DNA of 10,560 nucleotides from the NCBI GenBank assembly GCA_021772705.1, contig JAJFLN010000575.1, forward strand, positions 1 through 10,560, in the 5' to 3' direction. The position numbers were made by a program, and so were the translations under genes. Under the pieces are notes generated by a model. The model did not search any database. It worked only from the letters and a program-made list of their open reading frames with translations, and was not told the DNA's origin. This DNA is from Candidatus Cloacimonadota bacterium (lineage in GTDB: Bacteria; Muiribacteriota; UBA6191; JACPRK01). The stretch's first letter is position 1, and each line of letters begins with the position of its first letter. This document shows positions 1 through 7,170 of this stretch, in pieces.

Positions 1-139
1 CTGGCTTCCTCCGGTCCGCATCTATCACTCCTTTCCGAAGCTCTACCCAACGTCAATACCCAAGGCAGGAGCCGGATGAGTTGAAGCTCACGTCCGGATC
101 TGTGCGGGGGGCGGCCCGTGAGGGCCGTCCTACCGCGAC
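1..139 (+). mobile_element. Group II intron, 3' end (domains V and VI), partial
   Basis: Positions 69-100 resemble group II domain V. They begin GAGCCGGATGAG and close with CTCACGTCCGG, so TGAG pairs with CTCA, the distal CCGGA pairs with TCCGG, and the bulge-type ACG is kept. Positions 105-135 form a domain VI-like hairpin: CGGCCC pairs with GGGCCG around a GTGA tetraloop, the stem continues, and T131-A132 is left unpaired. A132 is 8 nt from an intron end at C139 (..CTACCGCGAC), the usual distance from branch point to 3' splice site. Two points depart from the common form: the third base of the AGC triad faces A rather than U, and the domain V loop is shorter than usual, so the copy may be diverged or inactive. 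A frame at 2-79 ending in TGA (reads ..VRIYHSFPKLYP..) may be the tail of the intron-encoded reverse transcriptase; that is weak because its stop lies inside domain V. The rest of the intron is outside the window. Confidence 0.6.
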
Positions 140-155
140 CTTATCTCTGCGTCCC

Positions 156-220
156 GTGTGCTCCGATCCTGTCGAGAGGCCGTCCTCGCCTTCAGGCCCC
201 TCGGCAGGCTCGGGGCACAC
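156..220. repeat. Dispersed palindromic repeat, full two-arm copy
   Basis: Two 26-nt arms, 156-181 and 195-220, are inverted copies matching at 22 of 26 positions around a 13-nt spacer (182-194). Two of the four mismatches would be G-U pairs in RNA. The right arm reads GGCCCCTCGGCAGGCTCGGG onwards and matches a second copy on the opposite strand at 10339-10366 in 24 of 28 positions. I recall this pattern as a short palindromic family scattered through many environmental bacterial genomes. It starts about 48 nt past the stop codon of the minus-strand HEAT gene and could act as a transcription barrier or mRNA 3' stabiliser there. No U-tract follows it, so it is not a standard intrinsic terminator. 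Confidence 0.75.
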
Positions 221-267
221 GGGGGGGAGCTTGCTCCAGCGCAAGATCACGAGAAAGCTGCACCCGG
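221..267. other. Short spacer downstream of HEAT gene
   Basis: A G-run (221-227) and a small GGAGC/GCTCC inverted pair (226-237) lie between the palindromic repeat and the stop codon of the HEAT gene. I see no gene, promoter or convincing terminator here. Confidence 0.4.
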
Positions 268-2613
268 TCAGCCGCTCTGCTTGTCCAGCAGCTTCAGCAG
301 CTCCTGGGCCTTCCTCAGATGGCCCGGGTCGTTGGGGAACTGGCGCTGCAACTTCAGGCAGAGGAGGCGGGCTTGCTCGAGCCGCTCGGTCTTGAAGCAC
401 GCCACGGCCAGGCCGAAGACGAGCTCGGCGCTGTTCGGCTCCGTCAGATAGGCTCGGGACAGATGAGTGATCGCCTCTTCGTAGTAGCGGTAACGGAGAA
501 ACTCGTTTCCGGCGGCATGGTGGACCTTGGTGTTGATCGCCATGAGGCTGACCAGGTCCTTCAACAGCAGCGAGGCGTCGCTGACCCGGCGGTCCGCCAG
601 CAGCTTGCGGCCCAGGGAGACCTGCTCCGTCAGGACTTGTAGCTGCGCCTCGATGGCGGAGAAGTAGGACTGGAGTGACTGAGGGATCTCCTGACTCCGA
701 TTGTAGAGGTTCGCCAGATGCAGGTGGGTGTGTAGGAATGGCGCCGTAGTCCGGTTCACCTCGTTGAAGGTGTCGATGGCGGGCCCCAGTTCGCCTCGGC
801 GGCGATGGAGGTCGGCGAGCATGAACTCCACGTAGGGGCTCCGGCTGCCGTCGTCCTCCCGGGCCTCGCTCATCAAGGCCAGGGCCGCCTCGGGTTTCCC
901 CGATGCGACGAGGCTCATGGCCTCCTCCAGGGTCTTCATGGGCAGGTCCGGTCCGCCAGGGCTGCCGGCCGTGGCCAGGGCCTGCTGGGCCGCTGCGTCG
1001 GGAGGCGGCGGCGGGGAATCCACCGTCGCGGGCCCGAGCTCCGGTTCGATCCGGTTCTTCTCCAGGTCTTCCTGCAGGGCGCTGACGAGGAGCAAGTAGC
1101 GTTGCAGGTTGACCAGATCCCGCAGAGACTCACCCACCTCGCCGACGGCATAGACGGCGCTCGATCGCTGCTTGATGTTCGGGCCGTCGAGCATGCCCTC
1201 CAGCTCGTCCACCACGAGCAGGTCGCCGGACCGCCACAGTGCCACGGAGGCGTTGGCCTTGACTCGATTGTCCGAGCTGTTGAGGAAGGGCTCGATGTGA
1301 GGGATGATCTCCACTGAGCCGATGTTCATCATGGCCTCGATGGCGTTGGCCTGGACCCGGAGATCCGTGTGCTGCAGATACCTGGCCACCGTGGGTATCC
1401 GGCTCGGCTCGCTGATGCGCCCGAGAGCCGTGAGGGCCTCGCAGATGACGTTTCGATCCTCCTCCCGCTCCAGTAGTTCCAGGAGGTAGGTCTCAACGGT
1501 GGGGTCGTTGATCCGTCCCAGGCTCTTGACTGCGCCGCTGCGGACGATGGGGTTCTTGTGGCTCAGAGCCTTGACGAAGCAGGTGGTGACCTCATCGCCG
1601 CTGAAGAAGGAGAGGCTCTCGATCACGTTCCGGAGCACATCGGGATCCGGCTCGGTGGTGAAGGTCGTCGTGAGCCACCCGGCGATCCGTTCGCCCCGGA
1701 CGTGGCGGGCGGCGTAGACGGCGCTGGCCCGCTCCCACTTCTCGGTGCTGTTCAGCAAGGTGGAGAGGATCTGCATGGCCGCCTTCGGATCGATCTCGCC
1801 GAAGGCGATGGCCAGGTTGCCCATCACCCGGTTGTTCTGTCCGTCCACGAACAGGGGTTTCAGGATGCCGAGCTTCCGCTTCTCCTGCAGATCGATGGCG
1901 GCCACGACTTCCACGGCGTTGGCCCGGACCCTGGGATTGGGATCCTTGAGGGCCTTCTTCATCAGGGCCAGCACGTCGTCACCTTCCAGGCCGAGGAAGA
2001 TCTGGATCATGGTGGCCCGGGCCTTGGGGTTCTCGGTCCGGTCGAACCGCTCGTCGATGAGGCGGCAGAGCATGCCCTTGTCCTCCATCCGGGTCTCCCG
2101 GAGAGACTTCAGGGCCGCCACCACCACCTCCTCCTCAGCATCGTCCAGGGCGGCGAAGAGGGCTTCTGCCGATGAGGGGTCTCCCATGCGCCCCAGGCTC
2201 TCGATGGCGGCGCGCCGGACCATCGTGTAGGGGCTCCGGGTCTGGGGAATCAGGACGGCCAGAGACTCCGGAGTGGGAAAGTGCCAGAGGACGGAGGCGA
2301 TGGCGCCGGTGATGCTCGGGACCGAGGACCCCAGGGCTTCGATCATCCTGGGGCCGATGGCCGGGTCCCCGATGCGGGCCAGCGCCTGCACAGCCTCCTC
2401 GGCGACCCGCTCGTTGGTCAGCTGATCGAAGAGGGTATCCGTCGATGCCGGGCTGCCGATCTTGCCCAGGGCCTGGACGGCCGAGGTGGACATGTTCGGG
2501 TCCGGGTCTGCCGAGAGGCGGGCCAGCTTTTCGGTACAGCGGGCGAGCAGGTGAATGCCATGACTCCGGAGCTCCAGGGCCTCGTCGCCGTGAAGGCTGA
2601 CCTCAGGCTCCAC
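268..2613 (-). CDS. HEAT-repeat/TPR protein, second of a tandem pair
   Basis: A protein of about 781 residues of unknown function, with no signal peptide or membrane segment visible; probably a cytoplasmic alpha-solenoid scaffold. Residues ~25-515 are HEAT-type repeats with recurring cores such as RVRANAVE (230-237), RVQANAIE (421-428) and NRVKANASVALW (451-462), often followed by a helix ending in LGRI/LGKI. A Pro-rich linker (SPPPPPD, ~535-541) separates these from a helical TPR-like region (~560-780). Residue numbers count from the GTG at 2619. The nearer GTG at 2613 is preferred because GGAGG (2620-2624) lies 6 nt before it, but abuts the 2619 GTG directly. The gene overlaps the end of the upstream paralogue by 11 nt, which implies translational coupling. 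Order and spacing of the motifs match the upstream gene along the whole length, so the pair arose by duplication. Partners cannot be read from the sequence. Confidence 0.88.
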   Translation of the reverse strand: MEPEVSLHGDEALELRSHGIHLLARCTEKLARLSADPDPNMSTSAVQALGKIGSPASTDTLFDQLTNERVAEEAVQALARIGDPAIGPRMIEALGSSVPSITGAIASVLWHFPTPESLAVLIPQTRSPYTMVRRAAIESLGRMGDPSSAEALFAALDDAEEEVVVAALKSLRETRMEDKGMLCRLIDERFDRTENPKARATMIQIFLGLEGDDVLALMKKALKDPNPRVRANAVEVVAAIDLQEKRKLGILKPLFVDGQNNRVMGNLAIAFGEIDPKAAMQILSTLLNSTEKWERASAVYAARHVRGERIAGWLTTTFTTEPDPDVLRNVIESLSFFSGDEVTTCFVKALSHKNPIVRSGAVKSLGRINDPTVETYLLELLEREEDRNVICEALTALGRISEPSRIPTVARYLQHTDLRVQANAIEAMMNIGSVEIIPHIEPFLNSSDNRVKANASVALWRSGDLLVVDELEGMLDGPNIKQRSSAVYAVGEVGESLRDLVNLQRYLLLVSALQEDLEKNRIEPELGPATVDSPPPPPDAAAQQALATAGSPGGPDLPMKTLEEAMSLVASGKPEAALALMSEAREDDGSRSPYVEFMLADLHRRRGELGPAIDTFNEVNRTTAPFLHTHLHLANLYNRSQEIPQSLQSYFSAIEAQLQVLTEQVSLGRKLLADRRVSDASLLLKDLVSLMAINTKVHHAAGNEFLRYRYYEEAITHLSRAYLTEPNSAELVFGLAVACFKTERLEQARLLCLKLQRQFPNDPGHLRKAQELLKLLDKQSG

Positions 2614-5161
2614 CGTCACCCTCCGTATCCATGCCTCTGTAAAGCTTGAAAGCCTTCTGGTAGATCGGTGCCTCCTGCTCCTTCACGCTGTCCATCACAC
2701 GGCGGAGCAAGTCCCGGGCGAGGCTCGTGTGTCCGCACTTGTTGCAGGCACGAGCGTAATAGTAGCTGATCTCGGGGCTGACTGGGTCTTCCAGGTGCGC
2801 CCGGAACAGGTGGTCCAGAGCCTCCTCGGATCGTTGCTGGAAGAGCAGCATTTTCCCCGCCTGGAAGTGAGTGTCGGGGGCGATGGGCGCCTGGCTGACC
2901 AGGAACTTGAGGGTCGTGTAGGCTTCCTGGATCTTGCCCTTCTCCAGCAGCCATCGGGAGTTCCGGACCTGCTCCTCCAGGACGGCGAGCCGGATCTCGT
3001 AGGCCTTCAGGTAGGCGTCGACCAGCCTGGGGGTGTCCTGACGGGAGGAATAGACCGTGGCCAGCTCCAGGTTCGGGTTGAGGAAGCTCTTCCGGAGGGC
3101 CGAGTCCTTTTCGATCAGCGCCGCCCGCCCGTCGGAGGGCTTCCCCGGATGGTCGATGCGTGCCTTCAGGTAGGTCCAGACCCACTCGCCGGGCATTTCG
3201 GCCGAGGCCTCCGCCAGGAGTGTCCTGGCCTCGTCGTCCTTCCTCTCCACCGACACGGCCAGGATCTTCTCGGCCCGCTCCCGGACGTACCGGCTCCTGC
3301 CGCCTCTGCCGAGCCGCTTCAGAGCCTCGTCCAGCCCCGGTCCCGTCTCGGCCATGGACGAGACGCCCTTCAGCGCTGCCAGCAGCAGGGGCTTTCTGGG
3401 GCCGCTGGCCAGGAACCGGAGCGACTTGCCGATCTCCCCGACGACGTAGATGGCGCTGAAGCACTGCTTCTGGTCCGCCGGGTCGAGCATCTTCTCCAGC
3501 TCCCGGACCACGTCGACCTCGCCGTGTTGCCACAGAGCGAGCACTGCATTGGCCTTCAGCCGGTTGTTCGTGCTGGCGATGAAGGGCCGGATATGGGGGA
3601 TCACATCGGGGCCCGCCGTGGCGGCGCAGGCCAGGATGCCCTCGATGGCGTTGGCCTGGACGCGGGCCTCGGAGTCCCGGAGACACTCGGTCAGCAACAG
3701 GATATCGTCGGGGCCGGCCAGACGGCCCATGGCGTTGACCAGGGCGGAGCGAACCACGGGTTCGTCCTCCTTCTGGTAGGCCTCGAACAACCCCTGGATC
3801 TGTGAGGACTCGGCGATGAGCCCCAGCAGCCGGGCTGCCTGCTGTCGAACCGAGGGCTCCTCGTTGGCCATGACCTCCACGACCCGGGCGGTCACCTCCG
3901 CCGTGGGGTAATGCTCCAGGGCCTTGAGGCAGACGGCCAGGACCTCCGGTTCGGCCTCCGTCTTGGTCAACCGGACGAGCCAGGAGGCGGACTGTGGACT
4001 CTGGATCCTCCCGAGACACCATGCCGAGCTAGCCCGGAACCACTTGTCCGGGTTCTTGAGCATGGTCGCCACCGTAGTGAGGGCGAGCTTCAGGTCCGCC
4101 TGGTGGATCGCCACGGCTGCGTTGGCCATGGCCCGGTTGTTCGTGTCCGCCAGCAGGGGCCGCAGGAGCTGGAACTTCTGCTTCGGGGGCAGGGACATCC
4201 GGTCCAGGGCCTCCACGGCGTTGGCCCGGACCCGGTCGTCGCTGTTCCGGAGAGCGGCGGTGATGGTCGGAACCGCCGTCAGGTTCCCCATGAAACCCAG
4301 GGCCATGATGGCGCCGGACTTCACGTGGTGATTCGATGTGGACTCGAAGCACTTCACCACGGCCTCGGCGGCCCGGGATTCCTTCACATAGCCGATGGCT
4401 TTGAGAGCGTAGAGAGCCACCCAGGGCATGGGGTCGCTGATGAGGCGGATCAGGGGGCCGCAGGCTGCCTTCTTGTCGGGGCACTCTCCCAGGGCCGTGG
4501 CGACGTTGGCCCGGACTGCCGGGTCCGGGTAGGCCACGTTGTTCAGCAGCACCTCGACGGCCCGGGAGTCGCTGAACCTTCCGAGCTCCAGGACCGCGTG
4601 TTGCCGGATGATCACGTCGGGGGACTCCGCAGCCGAGAGCAGGAGGTCGATGGCCGCCGGATGATCCAGCTCCGACAGGGCCAGGGCCGTCACCTCCGCC
4701 AGATCCACGGTGTGAACGGCGGATCGGAAGATGGGCAGGGAAGCGGGGCTGGCGATCTTTCCCAGGGCCAGGATCGCCTTCTTCGCCACATCCAGGTCAG
4801 AGCCGATCGCGAAGGAATGGAGGTGCTCGAGGCAGCGGCCCATGATCTTCAGGCCCGCCTCTCTCAGCCGGGCAATCGCCACCCCTTCGAAGCTCCCTTC
4901 CTCCTGGGCATCGGAGGTGGCCGGCCCCCCCCTGGTTGTCCGGGAAGGACGGGACATGCTCTTCTGCAGAAGGGCGCTCAGGCTGCGATTGGCCTGGTGG
5001 CTGACGATGGGCACCGGATCCCGGGTGGCGTTCCGGAGAGTCTCGAGAACATCCTCCTCATCGGCCGCGTCAGCCAGGAATTCTATCTGGGAGAGAGCGT
5101 AGCGTCGAATCTGGGGATCCGGATCCCCCGTCAGCGCCATCATTCTCTTTAGATCGTCCAT
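2603..5161 (-). CDS. HEAT-repeat/TPR protein, first of a tandem pair
   Basis: An 852-residue protein built mainly of HEAT-like helical repeats (~1-585), then a helical TPR-like region (~640-840). Repeat cores include DPAVRANVATALG (213-225), DDRVRANAVEAL (308-319), ARVQANAIEG (499-508) and NNRLKANAVLALW (532-544). The block IPHIRPFIASTNNRLKANA (521-539) has a direct counterpart in the downstream gene (IIPHIEPFLNSSDNRVKANA-type), as do the NNR block near 341 and the KW.RAS block near 373. A region around 70-92 (SRPSRTTRGGPATSDAQEEG) is low-complexity and may be a flexible loop. No enzymatic motif is seen. An ATG at 5161 is the first in-frame start after a TAG about 30 nt upstream; it has no clear Shine-Dalgarno, so the ATG at codon 7 or 8 is possible. 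HEAT and TPR solenoids bind proteins, so a scaffold or regulatory role is inferred. A kinase remnant is transcribed divergently from 80 nt away. Confidence 0.88.
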   Translation of the reverse strand: MDDLKRMMALTGDPDPQIRRYALSQIEFLADAADEEDVLETLRNATRDPVPIVSHQANRSLSALLQKSMSRPSRTTRGGPATSDAQEEGSFEGVAIARLREAGLKIMGRCLEHLHSFAIGSDLDVAKKAILALGKIASPASLPIFRSAVHTVDLAEVTALALSELDHPAAIDLLLSAAESPDVIIRQHAVLELGRFSDSRAVEVLLNNVAYPDPAVRANVATALGECPDKKAACGPLIRLISDPMPWVALYALKAIGYVKESRAAEAVVKCFESTSNHHVKSGAIMALGFMGNLTAVPTITAALRNSDDRVRANAVEALDRMSLPPKQKFQLLRPLLADTNNRAMANAAVAIHQADLKLALTTVATMLKNPDKWFRASSAWCLGRIQSPQSASWLVRLTKTEAEPEVLAVCLKALEHYPTAEVTARVVEVMANEEPSVRQQAARLLGLIAESSQIQGLFEAYQKEDEPVVRSALVNAMGRLAGPDDILLLTECLRDSEARVQANAIEGILACAATAGPDVIPHIRPFIASTNNRLKANAVLALWQHGEVDVVRELEKMLDPADQKQCFSAIYVVGEIGKSLRFLASGPRKPLLLAALKGVSSMAETGPGLDEALKRLGRGGRSRYVRERAEKILAVSVERKDDEARTLLAEASAEMPGEWVWTYLKARIDHPGKPSDGRAALIEKDSALRKSFLNPNLELATVYSSRQDTPRLVDAYLKAYEIRLAVLEEQVRNSRWLLEKGKIQEAYTTLKFLVSQAPIAPDTHFQAGKMLLFQQRSEEALDHLFRAHLEDPVSPEISYYYARACNKCGHTSLARDLLRRVMDSVKEQEAPIYQKAFKLYRGMDTEGDGGA
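2620..2624 (-). promoter_or_regulatory. Ribosome binding site of second HEAT gene
   Basis: On the minus strand this reads GGAGG, within the last codons of the upstream HEAT gene. It is 6 nt from the GTG at 2611-2613 and directly touches the GTG at 2617-2619. The spacing favours the inner GTG and supports coupled translation of the two paralogues. Confidence 0.6.
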
Positions 5162-5240
5162 GCAAGGAACGGGCCCATCATGACCCGGATCCTACACTTA
5201 TCACCGGGGATCCAGCATGGCAAGGCGGAGGACGGAGGGA
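5162..5240. promoter_or_regulatory. Divergent intergenic region with clustered GGATCC
   Basis: This 79-nt gap separates the minus-strand HEAT pair from the plus-strand kinase remnant, so any promoters for both must lie here or overlap the genes. GGATCC occurs at 5187-5192 and 5208-5213, and a perfect 16-nt palindrome made of two GGATCC units sits just inside the HEAT gene at 5113-5128. A TAGGAT hexamer on the minus strand and TACACT on the plus strand are possible -10 boxes, but neither has a good -35, so I do not call a promoter. Confidence 0.35.
5227..5231 (+). promoter_or_regulatory. Ribosome binding site deciding the kinase start
   Basis: GGAGG lies 9 nt before the ATG at 5241. The ATG at 5217 has only a poor GGGGA upstream, so 5241 is the preferred start. 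Confidence 0.55.
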
Positions 5241-5498
5241 ATGGCAGTCTCTTCTGATAATCTGCCCCCTGTGGACAGGCTGCGGATCACGCACATCGGG
5301 AAGTACAGGCTCCTGAGAAAGCTCGGCGCTGGCGGCATGGGTGTGGTCTACGCAGCCCTGCAGGAGGGTCTCGGCAGGGAGGTGGCGCTCAAGCTGCTGC
5401 CCGAGAGCCGGGTCCAGCCCGGGAAGGTGACTCTGGATCGCTTCATGAAGGAGGCGGCGATCTGCTCCAAGCTCAGTCACCCCAACATCGTGAAGGTC
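5241..5498 (+). pseudogene. Ser/Thr protein kinase N-lobe, truncated
   Basis: The first 86 residues are a clear Hanks-type (PknB-like) kinase N-lobe. They carry the glycine-rich loop LGAGGMGVVY (28-37), the ATP-anchoring lysine in VALKLL (Lys51), the alpha-C glutamate in RFMKEAA (Glu71) and the usual LSHPNIVKV (78-86). Family members continue with a hinge such as YDVGE..YIVMEL; here homology stops after the codon at 5496-5498 and the frame reads SGDPRARALA.. instead. There is no HRD catalytic loop, no DFG and no C-lobe, so it cannot phosphorylate. The frame has no stop until 5892-5894, but that stretch runs antisense through the 3' end of dnaB and does not look like protein-coding sequence. 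The 5' end and Shine-Dalgarno are intact, so the loss is at the 3' side, by deletion or rearrangement or by an assembly join. It is divergent from the HEAT pair and convergent with dnaB. Confidence 0.8.
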
Positions 5499-5627
5499 TC
5501 CGGCGATCCCCGGGCCAGGGCCCTGGCGGCAAGCATAGGGGAGGTCCTGGACCGTCAGCCCGTCGCTGGTCCGCTGCGGAAGGTGCGCCTGCTGGACCCT
5601 TCCCTGCCGGGGGCGTGCCAGGCTGCC
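5499..5627. other. Unassigned junction between kinase remnant and dnaB
   Basis: No gene is recognised on either strand. A perfect 14-nt palindrome, GCCAGGGCCCTGGC, lies at 5514-5527, about 15 nt from where kinase homology ends. A weak CCTG/CAGG pair follows the dnaB stop, but there is no U-tract and therefore no convincing terminator between these convergent genes. Confidence 0.4.
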
Positions 5628-6989
5628 TCAGTCGTAGGCCTCGTCGCGGCGGCGGATGTTGTCCCGGAACGCGGTGAACTGCTTCAGGAACGTCAGGTTC
5701 ACCACTCCCAGGGGACCGTTGCGCTGCTTGCCGATGATGATCTCCGCCATGCCTTGGGCGTCGGATTCCTTGTTGTAGACCTCGTCTCTGTAGAGGAAGA
5801 GAACCAGGTCGGCGTCCTGCTCGATGGCCCCCGATTCGCGCAGGTCCGACAGGATAGGCCGCTTGTCCTCCCGGGACTCCACCTTCCGGGATAGCTGAGA
5901 GAGGGTGACGACCGGGACGTCCACTTCCCGGGCCAGGCTCTTGAGCATCCGGGAGATGTTGGATATCTCCTGCTGCCGGCTCTCGATCTTGGTCTGGGGG
6001 TCCGTGATCAGCTGCAGGTAGTCGATGACGATGAGCCCGACGTCATGCTCCCGCTTCAACCGGCGGGCCTTGGAGCGGAGTTCCCGGATCGTGATTCCCG
6101 GGGTGTCGTCGATCAGGATCGGAGCGCCGCCCAGGATACCCGCGGCGTTGGTCAGGGGGGTCCAGTCGTCGGCGCCGAGGAAGCCCTTGCGGACTTTGTT
6201 GGAGTCCACCATGGCCTCGCTGCAGAGCATGCGGAGCACGAGCTGCTTGGCGGACATCTCGAGGCTGAAGAAGGCCGTCGGTGTCTTCGGGTCCCCGTGA
6301 ACGGCGGCGTTTCGCATCAGCTCCAGGGCGAAGGCTGTCTTACCCATGGAAGGCCGCGCGGCCAGGACGATGAAGTCCTGCTTCTGAAAGCCTGTGGTGA
6401 GCTGGTCCAGATCGGAGAAGCCGCTGGGTACACCGCTGATCATGGCCTTGGTCTCGTAGAGCTTCTCGATCATCTTGAAGCCCTGGTCCACCACGTCGCG
6501 GATGTGCTGGTACGATCGGTGCTCCCGCTGCTGGGCGATCCGGAAGAGCTCGGCCTCGGCGAAGTCGAGGATGCCGGCGACTTCCAGCTCCTCGCTGAAG
6601 GCCTGATTGCCCAGCTCGCTGGAGAAGTTGATCAGTCTCCTCAGGGAAGCCTTGCCCGAGACGATCTTGGCGTAATACTCCGCATTGGCTGCCGTGGGTG
6701 TGATCCCGAACAGCTCCATCAGGTATTCCGAGCCGCCGATCTCATCGATCTGTCCCGATGATTTCAGCGCGTTGGACAGGGTGACGATGTCCACGGGCTC
6801 GTTCTTGTCCATCAGGTCCCGGATGGATCGGAAAAGCAGCCGGTGACGAGTCCGGTAGAAGTCCTCCTCCGTCAGGGTCTGCAAGACCTCGCTGGCCTTG
6901 TCGGGGGACAGGAGCATGGAGGCCAGAACGGACTGCTCGGCGAGCAGACTGTTGGGGGGGACTCTCTGGAGTGACTGGGAATCGGACAT
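5628..6989 (-). CDS. dnaB: Replicative DNA helicase DnaB
   Basis: The hexameric 5'-3' helicase that unwinds DNA at the replication fork and works with primase and the polymerase holoenzyme. It is 453 residues, the normal family length. The N-terminal domain (~10-115) begins PPNSLLAEQSVLASMLL. The RecA-like C-terminal domain follows a linker and carries Walker A ARPSMGKT (211-218, Lys217), FFSLEMSA (240-247), Walker B LIVIDYLQL (319-327), the SQLSRKVESR segment (364-373), SDLRESGAIEQDAD (381-394) and KQRNGP (421-426), the usual site of the arginine finger. No intein or truncation is seen. The ATG at 6989 fits the family N-terminus but lacks a Shine-Dalgarno: the preceding bases on the minus strand are CCCTTTCCTG. 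A dispersed inverted repeat ends 20 nt upstream. It is last in the rpsF-rplI cluster and converges on the kinase remnant. Confidence 0.98.
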   Translation of the reverse strand: MSDSQSLQRVPPNSLLAEQSVLASMLLSPDKASEVLQTLTEEDFYRTRHRLLFRSIRDLMDKNEPVDIVTLSNALKSSGQIDEIGGSEYLMELFGITPTAANAEYYAKIVSGKASLRRLINFSSELGNQAFSEELEVAGILDFAEAELFRIAQQREHRSYQHIRDVVDQGFKMIEKLYETKAMISGVPSGFSDLDQLTTGFQKQDFIVLAARPSMGKTAFALELMRNAAVHGDPKTPTAFFSLEMSAKQLVLRMLCSEAMVDSNKVRKGFLGADDWTPLTNAAGILGGAPILIDDTPGITIRELRSKARRLKREHDVGLIVIDYLQLITDPQTKIESRQQEISNISRMLKSLAREVDVPVVTLSQLSRKVESREDKRPILSDLRESGAIEQDADLVLFLYRDEVYNKESDAQGMAEIIIGKQRNGPLGVVNLTFLKQFTAFRDNIRRRDEAYD

Positions 6990-7009
6990 CAGGAAAGGGT
7001 CAAGTCATT

Positions 7010-7099
7010 CAACACAGAGTTCGCAGAGACACAGAGACACAGAGACACAGAGGATTTTGGGGAATGGCCTTCTCTGTGTCTTCCGTGGCCTCTGTGTTG
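7010..7099. repeat. MITE-like inverted repeat with AGAGACAC octamer array
   Basis: The element has perfect 10-nt termini: CAACACAGAG at 7010-7019 and CTCTGTGTTG at 7090-7099. Inner arms also pair: AGACACAGAG on the left has its complement CTCTGTGTCT on the right. The left arm holds 3.5 tandem copies of AGAGACAC (7025-7052), and the arms flank a short core around 7054-7068. I recall similar CACAGAGACACAGAG..CTCTGTGTCT elements scattered in environmental genomes. No transposase is encoded and no target-site duplication is evident, so it is at most a non-autonomous element. It lies between rplI and dnaB and would form a long hairpin in their joint transcript. Confidence 0.8.
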
Positions 7100-7127
7100 A
7101 CAGGAGCGCGTTCAGATTCAAGAGCTT

Positions 7128-7151
7128 CCCGGGGGCCACTGGACTCCCGGG
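7128..7151 (-). other. Stem-loop downstream of rplI
   Basis: CCCGGG at 7128-7133 and again at 7146-7151 can pair around a 12-nt loop, starting 20 nt past the rplI stop. There is no following U-run, so it may be an mRNA 3'-end or processing structure rather than an intrinsic terminator. Confidence 0.35.
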
Positions 7152-7170
7152 TCGCACCTGGAAACTGAAT

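Noticed and set aside
156..220. Intrinsic terminator of the HEAT operon
   Set aside because: The stem is long and imperfect with no U-tract on either side, and it belongs to a dispersed repeat family.
53..400. Minus-strand small gene across the repeat and HEAT 3' end
   Set aside because: Its middle is the translated palindromic repeat, and it overlaps the HEAT gene and the intron end.
2616..4022. Second long minus-strand frame within the first HEAT gene
   Set aside because: It is Gly/Arg/Pro-rich with no family features and overlaps the well-supported HEAT frame throughout.
2729..5152. Long plus-strand open frames opposite the HEAT genes
   Set aside because: They mirror codon bias of GC-rich genes on the other strand and show no recognisable domains.
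5499..5894. Continuation of the kinase frame as a real C-terminal domain
   Set aside because: From 5628 it is antisense to conserved dnaB and resembles no kinase C-lobe or other known domain.
7025..7052. CRISPR-like array
   Set aside because: Eight-base units with no spacers; a simple tandem repeat inside an inverted-repeat element.
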